A stretch of DNA of 64,000 bases, from positions 62,001-126,000 of the forward strand of contig CAWKAO010000007.1 in NCBI GenBank assembly GCA_963847665.1, read 5' to 3'. The position numbers and the translations under genes are program-made. A model generated the notes under the pieces. The model searched no databases. It saw nothing but the letters and a program-made list of their open reading frames with translations, and was not told where the DNA came from. This document shows positions 1 to 9,394 of this stretch, piece by piece (the stretch's first letter is position 1; every line of letters begins with the position of its first letter). The stretch is from CAWKAO01 sp963847665. Its GTDB lineage: Bacteria > Actinomycetota > Humimicrobiia > Humimicrobiales > Humimicrobiaceae.

Positions 1-127
1 ACTGGATAAGTTATTCGGTGCTATAAATTTTAAACAATATTTTGTAGAATATCATTTAAAAAGTCAATCAATGTCATTTCAGCCAATATTTTTATATTAA
101 ATGGTAAATTTAGATGAAAGGCCGGTC

Positions 128-1094
128 ATGTTAGCAGAAGATTTTAAAAAAGTAATGTATGAGGGTGAAGAAAAAGTAGCAACGAGAAATGCTTATGGAG
201 AAAAACTGGCAGAACTTGGGGAGAAAAACAAGAATATAGTGGTTCTTGACTGTGATCTTTCCAAATCTACCATGACAGCTATTTTTGCAAAAAAATTTCC
301 TGAAAGGTTTTTTGACCTTGGTATTGCTGAGTCAAATATGATGAGTGTCGCTGCAGGATTATCTACAATGGGTAAGATCCCCTTTGCTTCGACTTTCGGT
401 GTCTTTGCGACTAAAAGAGCATGTGACCAGGTAAGTGTCTCTATCGCTTATCCCGGATTGAACGTAAAAATATGTGCGACCCACTGCGGCATATCTGTGG
501 GAGAAGATGGCGCGACTCATCAGGCGATAGAAGATGTTGCGATAATGCGTGCTATCCCAGGAATAGTCGTGATAGCCCCTTCAGATGGTACAGAAACAAA
601 AAAAGTCATAGAAGCTGTAGCTGAATATAATGGTCCCTGCTATGTCAGGCTGACAAGAAGCGCAAGTCCGCTCATATTTAATGAAAAATATGATTTTGTA
701 ATCGGTAAAGGTATAAGATTATTTGAAGGAACGGATGCCACTCTCATAAGTTCGGGATATACCATGCATATCTGCATCCAGGCAGCTAAAAAACTTAAGG
801 AACAGAACATTTCAGTAGACCTTATTAATATGTCATCAATAAAGCCTATTGATGTCCGAACTTATAATCGAGAGTGCTTCGAAGACCGGTATGGTCTTTA
901 CAGTCGAGGACCATAATATCATAGGAGGCCTCGGAAGTGCAGTATGTGAGGTACTTTCAGAAAAGCTGCCCACAAGGGTAATAAGGATCGGTGTAAATGA
1001 CAGGTTTGGAGCTTCAGGGAGCCCCGAGGATCTTTACAGGGAATATGGCCTGGACGAGGAAAGCATTATTAAAAAAATAAAGGAAAGTGTTTAG
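128..1094 (+). pseudogene. Transketolase C-terminal subunit, interrupted by a frameshift
   Basis: Pyrimidine-binding plus C-terminal half of a split, two-gene transketolase (pentose phosphate pathway); the N-terminal TPP-binding half should lie just upstream of the window. The first reading frame gives KVATRNAYGEKLAELG, VLDCDLSKST, DLGIAESNMMSVAAG and the conserved EDGATHQAIEDVAIMRAIP block. Around 850-857 (GATGTCCGAACTT) the frame shifts. The first frame ends at 916, while the family sequence continues in another frame (ELIIESASKTG, VEDHNIIGGLGSAV, GVNDRFGASG) to a stop at 1094. Removing one base restores a protein of about 320 aa, the usual length. The ATG at 128 has a GAAAGG 6 nt upstream, better than the ATG at 101. 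One indel in otherwise well-kept sequence could be an assembly error. Confidence 0.85.
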
Positions 1095-1099
1095 GAAGA

Positions 1100-2599
1100 A
1101 TGCAAATAGAAAAATACAGGGAAAATGCAGAGAATTTTTTATCCGAACTTGATAAGGAATATTACCTGCACTTTTCCGGACAAAAGGATGAACTGAATAC
1201 TGCAGAAATATATGAGCACCATATGGACCTTTTTTCAATTGAAAATTTTAAGGCACTAAAGGATCTTAAAGAAAAGAGTAATGGAGAAGAAAGAAAAAAA
1301 TATAGCCATCTCTTTAGATTCTGTGCAGAGGGGCATATAGAAAACAAAGTCAAAGAACTGGCAGATGAGATCGGTGAAGATGAAGCAAAATCGATCATTA
1401 CAATAGAAGGTAAAGATGTACCTTTCAGGTATTCTGAAGTACTTCTATCCAATGAGCCTGACAAGTCAAAAAGAGACATTATTGATGATACACGAAATAT
1501 GACAGTAGAGAGATCATTTAATCCCAAACTTCTGGAATACTGGGACAGGCTTCATAAGGAAACTGAAGTACTGGGTTTTTCAAGTTATGTTGAATTTATC
1601 TCATTTCTAAAAGAGCAGGATCTTAATGACCTTATGTCACAGATGGAGCGGCTTCTTGCAGAAACAGGAGAACTGCACGAGGAACATTTTGGATCTCTGC
1701 TTCAGGATGAGACAGGGATCAGGTTGGATGACAGTAGAAGAAGTGATTTTGCATTTTTAAGAAGGGCCCAGAAGTATGACAGTTTTTTTAAAAAAGAGAT
1801 CCTGGTAGATGTGTTCAGGGATACCCTCATGGCAATGGGTATTGACCTTAACAGGCAGCCAAACATAATACTTGATGTCGGGGAAAGAAAAAACAAATCC
1901 CCGAGAGCTTTTTGTGCCACGGTCAGGGTTCCGGATGAGATATATCTTGTTGTCATGCCAAAGGGGGGCCAGGATGATTATGAAGCAATGTTTCACGAAG
2001 GCGGACATGCAGAGCATTTTTCCTGCGCAAGAAGGGACCTTGCATTTGAATTTAAATATCTCGGTGACAATGCCGTGACTGAAGGTTATGCATTTACTCT
2101 TGAACATATAATGCAAAATAAAGAGTGGCTTTCTTATTTTCTTAAAATGTCCCCCGAGCAGGCAAGAAGCTTCGCTTATTTTTCAAATATAACTAAGCTG
2201 TGGTTCTGCAGGAGATATGCAGGAAAACTTAAATATGAGCTGCTGCTTCACGATAAGGGACCTATAGCGGGAAAAAAGGATGATTATGCGGAAATATTAA
2301 CATCTTCGACAGGTATGCAGTACCACAGAGCAGATTATCTGAAAGATGTCGACGAAGGATTCTATTGTACCAATTATATAAGAGCATGGATATTTGAGGC
2401 CCAGCTTAAGGATCATATGCATCAAAAATTTGGATACAGCTGGTTTAAAAGCAAAAAAGCCGGTGATTTTCTCCAGGAGATATGGAGTTACGGACAGAAA
2501 TATAGCCCTGAAGAAGTCTTATCCCAACTTGGATTTAATAAGCTAGATATATGCTTCCTGATAGACTCACTTGTGGAAGGTATAAAAAACAATAAGTAG
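1100..2599 (+). CDS. M3-family oligoendopeptidase-like metallopeptidase
   Basis: A 499-residue zinc peptidase of the M3 (oligoendopeptidase F / thimet) type, expected to cut short peptides in the cytoplasm. The zinc motif HEGGH is at about residues 299-303 in AMFHEGGHAEHF, followed about 25-30 residues later by AVTEGYAFTLEHI, which supplies the third ligand glutamate. The N-terminal 280 residues are helical and charged, as in the family. No signal peptide. It is shorter than classical OEPF (about 600 aa). It starts 5 nt after the transketolase stop, with GGAAG immediately before the ATG, so it is probably translationally coupled; apt follows after 12 nt. Substrate specificity cannot be read from sequence. 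Confidence 0.85.
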   Translation: MQIEKYRENAENFLSELDKEYYLHFSGQKDELNTAEIYEHHMDLFSIENFKALKDLKEKSNGEERKKYSHLFRFCAEGHIENKVKELADEIGEDEAKSIITIEGKDVPFRYSEVLLSNEPDKSKRDIIDDTRNMTVERSFNPKLLEYWDRLHKETEVLGFSSYVEFISFLKEQDLNDLMSQMERLLAETGELHEEHFGSLLQDETGIRLDDSRRSDFAFLRRAQKYDSFFKKEILVDVFRDTLMAMGIDLNRQPNIILDVGERKNKSPRAFCATVRVPDEIYLVVMPKGGQDDYEAMFHEGGHAEHFSCARRDLAFEFKYLGDNAVTEGYAFTLEHIMQNKEWLSYFLKMSPEQARSFAYFSNITKLWFCRRYAGKLKYELLLHDKGPIAGKKDDYAEILTSSTGMQYHRADYLKDVDEGFYCTNYIRAWIFEAQLKDHMHQKFGYSWFKSKKAGDFLQEIWSYGQKYSPEEVLSQLGFNKLDICFLIDSLVEGIKNNK

Positions 2600-2611
2600 A
2601 AAGGACAGGCA

Positions 2612-3133
2612 TTGGACCTAAAGACAAAGATCAGAAATATTGCGGATTTTCCAAAAAAAGGCATTGTTTTCAGGGATATAACCCCTTTGATAAGGGATGG
2701 TGAGGCCTTTAAATACACAATAGACCTCATGGCCCAGCATTACAAGGACACCCCGATCGATGCCATCCTTGGTGCAGAAGCAAGAGGCTTTATTTTCGGC
2801 TCCGCTCTTGCCTACAGGCTTGGTATGGGATTTATACCTGTCAGAAAACCAGGCAAACTGCCATATAAGGTCCGCAAGGTCTCATATGACCTGGAATATG
2901 GCAGTAATATAGTGGAGATGCATACTGATGCTATCAAAGAAGGTGAGAATATTTTAATTGTCGATGATCTTGTTGCAACAGGTGGCACAGCAAAGGCACA
3001 GGCAGATCTTATCACAGAAACAGGCGGTAAAGTTGCAGGTTTTTGTTTTCTTGTTGAACTGGAGTTTTTAAATCCAAGAAAACTGCTTGCAGACTATGAT
3101 GTGTTTTCTTTAATAAAATATGACTCTGAATGA
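2612..3133 (+). CDS. apt: Adenine phosphoribosyltransferase
   Basis: Converts adenine and PRPP to AMP in purine salvage; cytoplasmic. The 173-residue length is typical. Diagnostic segments are the N-terminal IRNIADFPKKGIVFRDITPL, the GAEARGFIFG loop, PVRKPGKLPYKV, and the PRPP-binding motif ILIVDDLVATGGTA. The start is a TTG at 2612 preceded by AAGGACAGG; the protein from there begins LDLKTKIRNI, as expected for the family. The last codons overlap the region where the following DUF1844 gene begins. Confidence 0.93.
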   Translation: MDLKTKIRNIADFPKKGIVFRDITPLIRDGEAFKYTIDLMAQHYKDTPIDAILGAEARGFIFGSALAYRLGMGFIPVRKPGKLPYKVRKVSYDLEYGSNIVEMHTDAIKEGENILIVDDLVATGGTAKAQADLITETGGKVAGFCFLVELEFLNPRKLLADYDVFSLIKYDSE

Positions 3134-3143
3134 GGTGATTGAT

Positions 3144-3521
3144 TTGGTAAAAAAGGATGATAAAAAGAAAAAAAGTGGAAATGGTGAAGATAGGGAAATA
3201 AAGGACACTTCTCTTGGAGAGGGTACAAAAAAAGATGAAGAGGAACTTATAAATAAACTGCAGGAAGAGATAGATAAGCTTACGATAAAAGATATAATAG
3301 TCCAGATGATGATGTCGCTTTCAAGTCTTGCTTATAAAAAGATGGGTATTCCTACAGGGGTAAACGATAGATTTAAAGATAGGGTACAGGCGAAAATGGC
3401 AGTAGACTCTTTCGATGCCTTGCTAAAAGTTATAGGCGATGAGATAAGCGCCCAGGAAAAGGAAAATCTGAACAATTCACTGTCAAACCTTCAGCTGAAT
3501 TTTGTCAAAACTTTTTCATAA
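3144..3521 (+). CDS. DUF1844 domain protein
   Basis: Small cytoplasmic protein of about 125 aa. The N-terminal 45 residues are very rich in lysine, aspartate and glutamate. The C-terminal part (IKDIIVQMMMSLSSLAYKKMGIP followed by an amphipathic helix with AVDSFDALLKVIG) resembles DUF1844, a helical domain of unknown function. The preferred start is the TTG at 3144, which has a strong GAGGTGA 6 nt upstream; an in-frame ATG at 3120 overlaps apt and has no good ribosome site. Co-directional with apt and the small rubredoxin-like gene downstream. Function unknown. Confidence 0.7.
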   Translation: MVKKDDKKKKSGNGEDREIKDTSLGEGTKKDEEELINKLQEEIDKLTIKDIIVQMMMSLSSLAYKKMGIPTGVNDRFKDRVQAKMAVDSFDALLKVIGDEISAQEKENLNNSLSNLQLNFVKTFS

Positions 3522-3545
3522 TAAAATATTAAAAAAGGAGAAAAA

Positions 3546-3647
3546 ATGGCAGTCTGGAAATGCAGCAAGTGTGGCTATGAAAAAGAAGGCCGCTGCAAAC
3601 CAAGGAAATGCGAGTGCGGGGCAAGTGACAGTTTTGCAAAGAAATAA
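3546..3647 (+). CDS. RCKP-type rubredoxin-like mini-protein (33 aa)
   Basis: An ATG at 3546 preceded by AAAAAAGGAGAAAA opens a 33-codon gene: MAVWKCSKCGYEKEG, then RCKP, then a CECG pair and a lysine tail. The pattern is CxxC (residues 6 and 9), C17 in RCKP, and CxC (residues 22 and 24), matching the tiny RCKP-type rubredoxin-like family found in anaerobes. It probably binds one iron or zinc. The ribosome site is excellent and the codon use matches neighbouring genes. Whether it transfers electrons or is structural is not known. Confidence 0.8.
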   Translation: MAVWKCSKCGYEKEGRCKPRKCECGASDSFAKK

Positions 3648-3677
3648 TGACTTCGAAGTATTTTTCAGGGTCTCTTT

Positions 3678-4067
3678 TTATTTCATCCATTGCGCAAACG
3701 TAAGGATAAATCCATTGCAGTCCTGAATTATAAATTCCTTCATTTTATAAGGAGTCATATGGATATCTTCAATTATTTTTATTTTATCTTTAATCCATGC
3801 GTAAAGATATTCAATATTATCGACTTCTATATAGATGATTATAGAACCCCCGGTCCTGATGTCAGCGAATTCCGGAATACGGGCCTGAAGGCTTCTTTTT
3901 GACTGAAACATTATTTCCAGATCTTCACAGCGCATCAACGCCCACTCGATGTCTCCTGTTTTTGGATCAGTTTCAACAAGCTCAAAACAACCAAGTATTT
4001 CCTGATAAAATCCTATAGTCTTGCTGACGTCGTCGACTACAAAATTTAGGGTAAGTTTTTTTAACAT
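3678..4067 (-). CDS. VOC (glyoxalase/bleomycin-resistance fold) family protein
   Basis: A 129-residue single-domain protein of the vicinal oxygen chelate superfamily. It starts LKKLTLNFVVDDVSKTIGFYQEILGC and has the second half-motif DIRTGGSIIIYIEVDNIEYLYAWI followed by MKEFIIQDCNGFILTFAQ, the usual paired beta-alpha-beta-beta-beta modules. Such proteins include glyoxalase I, dioxygenases and drug-binding proteins; the exact activity cannot be chosen. It is on the opposite strand to its neighbours, converging on the mini-rubredoxin gene. Confidence 0.8.
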   Translation of the reverse strand: MLKKLTLNFVVDDVSKTIGFYQEILGCFELVETDPKTGDIEWALMRCEDLEIMFQSKRSLQARIPEFADIRTGGSIIIYIEVDNIEYLYAWIKDKIKIIEDIHMTPYKMKEFIIQDCNGFILTFAQWMK

Positions 4068-4243
4068 CTCGCATTGCCCTCCTGATCCTTTAAGTATATT
4101 ATTTAGATCTAATCAGATAAGACGGTAATATAGATAAAAAAATATTCTTTTATCACACTACATAATAATACTTCTCTGTGATTTTTCCAATCAAAAAGAA
4201 ACTGTCATGAACATAGACAAATCAGAAGAATAATTAACTATTA

Positions 4244-4273
4244 TTACAATAAATAAGATTATTTTGCTATAAT
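4244..4273 (+). promoter_or_regulatory. Putative promoter of the formate dehydrogenase operon
   Basis: A perfect TATAAT at 4268-4273 lies 18 nt after a weak TTACAA (4244-4249), about 60 nt before the nuoE-like ATG. The 270-bp gap 4068-4336 holds nothing else I can name, and no molybdenum-cofactor riboswitch was recognised. Confidence 0.4.
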
Positions 4274-4336
4274 TTCTGAAAATAATTTAATAGAAAAAAT
4301 TTTTGATCAATTAGTTTCCGATAAGAAGGGATCCTT

Positions 4337-4828
4337 ATGAGAATAGCGGACCTGCCAAAATATGAATTAAAGCCTGAAGAGATGAAAAAAGTTGATGAAG
4401 TGCTGGAAAAAAATAGAGGAATAAAACAAAGGCTGATACCCGTACTTCTTGAGATTCAGAAAAATGTTGGTTTTCTGCCAGTATATGTCCAAAAAAAAGT
4501 GGCAGATGAATTGAATGTGTCTGAAAAGGATGTGTACGGTGTAACTACTTTTTATTCTTTTTTTTCATTCATTCCCAAAGGCAAATATAACATAAGGGTC
4601 TGTATGGGGACTGCATGCTTTGTAAAAGGCGGTAAAAAGATAGTCGACCGGATAAGCAAGGAACTGAATATAGAACCAGGACAGACAACAGTAGACCGAA
4701 AGTATTCTTTAGAAATAAACAGGTGCGTGGGAGCATGTGGTATTGCACCTGTAATAATAATAAATGACAAAGTCTATAAAAGTGTAGATCCGGAAAAGGT
4801 CATGGACATCGTCTATGGCTTGAATTAA
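4337..4828 (+). CDS. NuoE-like [2Fe-2S] subunit of NAD-dependent formate dehydrogenase complex
   Basis: Thioredoxin-fold [2Fe-2S] protein of 163 aa, homologous to NuoE/HndA. The helical N-terminus carries the typical RLIPVLLEIQKNVGFLP and YGVTTFYSFF segments. The four cluster cysteines are in CMGTACFVKGG (Cx4C) and CVGACGIAP (Cx3C). It relays electrons between the FMN subunit (next gene) and the iron-sulfur chain. First gene of an operon with a nuoF-like gene and a NuoG-FdhA fusion, so it belongs to a soluble NAD-reducing formate dehydrogenase rather than respiratory complex I, whose membrane subunits are not in the window. Confidence 0.9.
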   Translation: MRIADLPKYELKPEEMKKVDEVLEKNRGIKQRLIPVLLEIQKNVGFLPVYVQKKVADELNVSEKDVYGVTTFYSFFSFIPKGKYNIRVCMGTACFVKGGKKIVDRISKELNIEPGQTTVDRKYSLEINRCVGACGIAPVIIINDKVYKSVDPEKVMDIVYGLN

Positions 4829-4875
4829 TGATCATATTATTAACTTGTTTTCCAAGCCTTACCAAGGAGTAGTAT

Positions 4876-6582
4876 ATGGCGATGAAAGTAAATAAAAGGA
4901 TAAATGCCCCTGAAAGCCTGTTAAGAGAAATGGAAAAACTCAAAGAACAGTCAAAAGGACAACTTATCGTATCATTATGTTCAGGAACAGGATGTAAGGC
5001 TGCCGGTTCTGATGATGTTTTTGAGGCATTAAAGAGAGAAGTCAAAGCAATACAACCCCGGGTTGACGGGGATATTGTTATAAGAAGGACAGGCTGTCAC
5101 GGTTTTTGCGAGAAGGGACCGCTTATTATATTTTATCCTCAGGAAATATGTTATCTCGGCCCGGAGGAAAAGGATATCCAGGAAATCGTCAGTGAGACTT
5201 TTAAGGGCAATATTGTAGAGAGACTTTTATATCATATCGAAGACAAAAAAACCGTACAAAAAGAATTTGACATACCTTTTTATAAATACCAGAAAAGAAT
5301 AATACTTGAAAATAATTCAAAGATAGATTCAAAAAGTATCGACGATTATATACTTTATGGAGGTTATAAGGCGCTTTCCAAAGCTTTGACCAAAATGAGA
5401 CCTGAAGACGTTTTAAAAGAAGTCAAGGAATCCGGCTTAAGGGGCCGGGGAGGTGGAGGTTTTCCTACAGGTGTAAAATGGGAGATCACCAGAAAAGCTT
5501 CCGGCAGCCCCAAGTACATGATAGTAAATGGGGATGAGGGTGACCCGGGTGCCTATATGGACAGAAGTGTACTGGAAGGAAATCCCCATAGCGTCCTTGA
5601 AGGTCTTATACTGGCTGCTTATGCCATCGGAGCAAACAGGGGTTTTATTTATGTAAGGCAGGAATATCCTCTGGCTATTGAAAATGTCGGGGTGGCTATA
5701 GACAAAGCAAGAGAATATGGTTTTCTTGGAGAAAATATTTTAAATTCAGGATTTGATTTTGATGTTGAGATATACCAGGGTGCCGGTGCATTTGTCTGCG
5801 GTGAGGAGACTGCGCTTATAAGATCGATAGAGGGTAAAAGAGGTATGCCCAGGCCACGTCCGCCATTCCCAGCAAATGAAGGTATATATGGCAAACCTAC
5901 CTGTATCAATAATGTCGAGACCTATACAAATGTCCCTCACATCATTATAAACGGGTCAAAGTGGTTTAATAGCATCGGTACTGATACGAGCAAGGGTACC
6001 AAGATATTTGCACTCACCGGTGCAGTCAATAATACCGGACTTGTAGAAGTACCAATGGGGATGTCTCTCAGGGATATAATATTTAAGATAGGCGGCGGCA
6101 TAAAGGGCGGGAAAAAATTTAAAGCTGTACAGCTGGGCGGTCCATCCGGAGGTTGTATACCGGAAAAGTATCTTGATGTGGTAGTAGATTATGAAAAAGT
6201 AAAGGAAGTCGGAGCCATGATGGGTTCTGGCGGTATGATAGTCCTTGATGAAGATACATGCATGGTAGATATGGCAAGGTTTTTTATGGATTTTATCCAG
6301 GATGAGTCCTGCGGACAGTGCGTTCCCTGTAAGATAGGGACAAGGCGCATGCTTGAGATCCTTGAAAGGATAACCAAAGGCAAGGGCGAGGAAGACGACA
6401 TAGAAAAACTTGAAAAACTTTCCAGGACCATTAAGGAATCCTCATTATGCGGTCTGGGTAAGACAGGACCAAATCCGGTCATCAGCACTTTAAGATATTT
6501 CAGGGATGAATATGAAGAGCATATCTTGACGCGTAAGTCCTGTGATAGATTGCATGTTAAAGCAAAAGTCAAAAAAGTATAA
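4876..6582 (+). CDS. NuoF-like NADH-binding diaphorase subunit (FMN, 4Fe-4S)
   Basis: A 568-residue HndC/NuoF-type flavoprotein that exchanges electrons with NAD(H). The N-terminal thioredoxin-like [2Fe-2S] domain has CSGTGC and CHGFC. The core has the glycine-rich NADH/FMN loop GRGGGGFPTGVKWE, GDEGDPGAYMDRSVLEG and an SLBB region. The N3-type cluster has ESCGQCVPCKIGTRR and SSLCGLG. Many HndC proteins carry an additional C-terminal 2x[4Fe-4S] ferredoxin domain; here the protein stops after the cluster domain. A strong AAGGAG precedes the ATG. Together with the flanking nuoE and fdhA genes this implies electron flow formate -> Fe-S -> FMN -> NAD+, or the reverse for CO2 reduction. Confidence 0.9.
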   Translation: MAMKVNKRINAPESLLREMEKLKEQSKGQLIVSLCSGTGCKAAGSDDVFEALKREVKAIQPRVDGDIVIRRTGCHGFCEKGPLIIFYPQEICYLGPEEKDIQEIVSETFKGNIVERLLYHIEDKKTVQKEFDIPFYKYQKRIILENNSKIDSKSIDDYILYGGYKALSKALTKMRPEDVLKEVKESGLRGRGGGGFPTGVKWEITRKASGSPKYMIVNGDEGDPGAYMDRSVLEGNPHSVLEGLILAAYAIGANRGFIYVRQEYPLAIENVGVAIDKAREYGFLGENILNSGFDFDVEIYQGAGAFVCGEETALIRSIEGKRGMPRPRPPFPANEGIYGKPTCINNVETYTNVPHIIINGSKWFNSIGTDTSKGTKIFALTGAVNNTGLVEVPMGMSLRDIIFKIGGGIKGGKKFKAVQLGGPSGGCIPEKYLDVVVDYEKVKEVGAMMGSGGMIVLDEDTCMVDMARFFMDFIQDESCGQCVPCKIGTRRMLEILERITKGKGEEDDIEKLEKLSRTIKESSLCGLGKTGPNPVISTLRYFRDEYEEHILTRKSCDRLHVKAKVKKV

Positions 6583-6606
6583 TTTTTATGATCTTTGGGA
6601 GTAATA

Positions 6607-9363
6607 ATGGCCAAAAATGAAATTGATCTAAATATTAAAAACAGAGGACCGGATTCTGGATCTGACGATAAGATCAAACTGCATGTCAACAACAGGACGA
6701 TTTATACATCACCCGGGAAGAGTGTCCTGGAAGCATGTTTGGAAAATGATATTTTCATACCTAATCTCTGCTATGACCCGAGACTCCAGCCTCAGGGGGC
6801 TTGCAGATTATGTGTTGTAGAGATCGAAGGTTTTCCCGGAGTAGTCGCATCCTGTGTGACGCAGGCCAGAGATGAGATGAGGATCAAGACAAATACAGAA
6901 CTTGTAAATGAGATAGTTAGGGTCAACCTGGAGCTCATAATCTCTGATCACCCGATGGATTGCATGACCTGTGGGGCAACAGGTAGCTGTGTTCTTCAGG
7001 ATCTTGCATATTATTATGATATAAAGGATATCAAGTTCAGCGGGAAAGTCCATGCGAAAAAAATATTTGGAAACAACCCTTTTATTTACAGGGATAATGA
7101 AAAGTGTATCCTGTGCGGAAGATGTGTCAGGATGTGTGACAATATCGTAGGAGCCAACGCTATCGGTTATGCAGGCAGGGGATTTGAATCAGAGATCATT
7201 CCAGCTTTTGAACAATCCCTTATGGAAACAGACTGTGTTTTTTGTGGTAATTGTATATCGACCTGTCCGGTGGGTGCTCTTCAATCCAAACCTTATATGA
7301 GGAAAGCGCGCATCTGGGAAGTAAAAGAGACCAGGACGATCTGTCCGTACTGCGGTGTCGGGTGCACACTGGATCTTCATGTAAAAAATAACAGGATCGT
7401 GAATGTGACATCTGATATAGGAGAAAATGCAAATCTTGGTAATCTCTGTGTCAAAGGTAAGTTCGGGCTTGATTTTGTGGGAAGTAATAAGAGACTGACA
7501 AACCCTCTGATCAGGGGAAAAGACGGAAAGCTAAAAAAAATAGACTGGGAAAAAGCTATATCAAAAGTCGCTGAAAGGCTGACAGAGATCAGGGACAAAT
7601 ACGGACCGGATTCAATTGCAGTCTTAAGCTCTGCAAAATGTACAAATGAAGAGAATTTCCTGATGTCAAAATTTGCCAGGGCAGTCATCGGCACAAATAA
7701 CATCGATCACTGTGCTCGTCTGTGCCACGCATCAACAGTTACAGGCCTGATCCCCACCTTCGGAAGTGGAGCAATGACCAATTCTATAGATGATATAAAG
7801 TATGCGGACGTAGCAATAATAATCGGCTCCAACACTACTGAGGCGCATCCAGTCATCGGGTATGAGCTTATAAGGTCAAGTATTGAAAAAGGCCTGAAAC
7901 TTATCGTCATAGACCCCAGAAAGATACCAATAACTAAATATGCTTCATTGCATTTAAAACAGAAACCTGGAACAGATATCGCAGTTCTGCTTGGGATCAT
8001 GAACCTGATCTATAAAGAAGATCTCTGCAATAAGGATTTCATCAGGGACAATACTGAAGATTTTGAGGATTTCAAAAAATGTTTTTCAGATTACACGCCC
8101 GAGAAAGTCTCTAAAATATCAGGAATAGACAAAGAGGGCCTGATAATTGCAGCAAGGATGTATGGTAATGCAAAAAATGCCCTGATCTTTTATGCAATGG
8201 GTATTACACAGCATGCCTGCGGTACGGATAATGTAATGGCCCTTGCAGATCTGGCTATGATGACAGGTAACATAGGAAGAAAAGGAGCTGGAGTAAACCC
8301 GCTTCGAGGGCAGAACAATGTACAGGGTGCCTGTGATATGGGGTCACTCCCGGATATGCTCCCAGGATATCAGGGTGTCGTAAATGATAATATGAGGTGG
8401 CGATTCGAGAAAAGATGGGGCAAACCCCTACCTTCCCAAAAAGGCCTTACGCTGACAGAAATAATGCAGGGTGCAAATGCAGGCAAAATAAAGGCTATGT
8501 ATATCATGGGCGAAAACCCTATGTTAAGTGATCCTGATCTTTTACATGTTGCAAGTGCACTTAAAAAACTGGAATTTTTGGTAGTACAGGATATCTTCAT
8601 AACAGAGACAGGTGAATTTGCCGATGTCATCCTGCCGGGTGCCTGTTTTGCAGAAAAGGATGGTACCTTTACAAACACCGAAAGAAGGGTACAGATAGTA
8701 AGAAAAGCAGTGGAAGCGCCAGGGCTTTCAAAGCAAGACTGGGAAATAATAAGTATGCTCTCAACTGTGATGGGTTATCCGATGATGTATAAGGATCCTT
8801 CAGAAATAATGGATGAAATAGCAAGTGTCACACCTATCTATGGCGGTATAAACTATCAGAGGCTTGAAAAAGGATCACTCCAATGGCCCTGCAGGCAATA
8901 TGTAGACCCGGGGACAAAAATATTGCATACAAAGTCTTTTTCAAGAGGAAAAGGAAAGTTTATTTCAGTAAATTATACGCTGCCTGTTGAGAATCCGGAT
9001 AGTGAATACCCACTCATACTGACAACTGGCAGGATACTATATCAATTCCATACAAGGACCATGACGGGTAAATCAAAAGGTTTAAATGAGATCGCTCCTA
9101 CGGCAAGGATCCATATAAACAATGAAGATGCTAAAAAATTGAATATTGTTAACGAGGAAGAAGTCCTTGTAGAATCCAGGAGAGGCTCGATCCATTCGTT
9201 TGCACTTGTGGATGAAAAGATCAAAAAAGGAGTGGTATTTATTCCATTCCATTATGCAGATGCACCTGCAAATAGATTGACCAATCCCGCACTTGATCCA
9301 AAAGCTAAAATACCGGAATATAAGGCATGTGCAGTAAAGGTCTCAAAGTTAAAGATAAAATAA
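6607..9363 (+). CDS. fdhA: Formate dehydrogenase catalytic subunit (NuoG-FdhA type, Mo/W-bis-MGD)
   Basis: About 918 aa. Domains in order: N-terminal plant-type [2Fe-2S] domain with CYDPRLQPQGACRLC; a His-Cys cluster segment HPMDCMTCGATGSC; two [4Fe-4S] motifs (CILCGRCVRMC, CVFCGNCISTCPVGAL); the molybdopterin domain starting CPYCGVGC; and the C-terminal dinucleotide-binding domain. At the position of selenocysteine in some formate dehydrogenases there is an ordinary cysteine (residue about 373, in ARLCHASTV), followed by the expected histidine. The ATG at 6607 has GGGAG 5 nt upstream; an in-frame TTG at 6595 is less likely. FdhD and MobA follow directly, supporting formate dehydrogenase over other molybdopterin oxidoreductases. 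Cytoplasmic: no Tat signal. Confidence 0.92.
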   Translation: MAKNEIDLNIKNRGPDSGSDDKIKLHVNNRTIYTSPGKSVLEACLENDIFIPNLCYDPRLQPQGACRLCVVEIEGFPGVVASCVTQARDEMRIKTNTELVNEIVRVNLELIISDHPMDCMTCGATGSCVLQDLAYYYDIKDIKFSGKVHAKKIFGNNPFIYRDNEKCILCGRCVRMCDNIVGANAIGYAGRGFESEIIPAFEQSLMETDCVFCGNCISTCPVGALQSKPYMRKARIWEVKETRTICPYCGVGCTLDLHVKNNRIVNVTSDIGENANLGNLCVKGKFGLDFVGSNKRLTNPLIRGKDGKLKKIDWEKAISKVAERLTEIRDKYGPDSIAVLSSAKCTNEENFLMSKFARAVIGTNNIDHCARLCHASTVTGLIPTFGSGAMTNSIDDIKYADVAIIIGSNTTEAHPVIGYELIRSSIEKGLKLIVIDPRKIPITKYASLHLKQKPGTDIAVLLGIMNLIYKEDLCNKDFIRDNTEDFEDFKKCFSDYTPEKVSKISGIDKEGLIIAARMYGNAKNALIFYAMGITQHACGTDNVMALADLAMMTGNIGRKGAGVNPLRGQNNVQGACDMGSLPDMLPGYQGVVNDNMRWRFEKRWGKPLPSQKGLTLTEIMQGANAGKIKAMYIMGENPMLSDPDLLHVASALKKLEFLVVQDIFITETGEFADVILPGACFAEKDGTFTNTERRVQIVRKAVEAPGLSKQDWEIISMLSTVMGYPMMYKDPSEIMDEIASVTPIYGGINYQRLEKGSLQWPCRQYVDPGTKILHTKSFSRGKGKFISVNYTLPVENPDSEYPLILTTGRILYQFHTRTMTGKSKGLNEIAPTARIHINNEDAKKLNIVNEEEVLVESRRGSIHSFALVDEKIKKGVVFIPFHYADAPANRLTNPALDPKAKIPEYKACAVKVSKLKIK

Positions 9364-9394
9364 TATTTCCACATCTTTATTTTTAAACAAGAAA

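Noticed and set aside
2..100. Open frame entering from the left edge and ending TAA just before the transketolase
   Set aside because: It could be the tail of an upstream gene, but its 32 residues (very AT-rich codons) do not resemble the end of a transketolase N-terminal subunit, and it is too short to judge.
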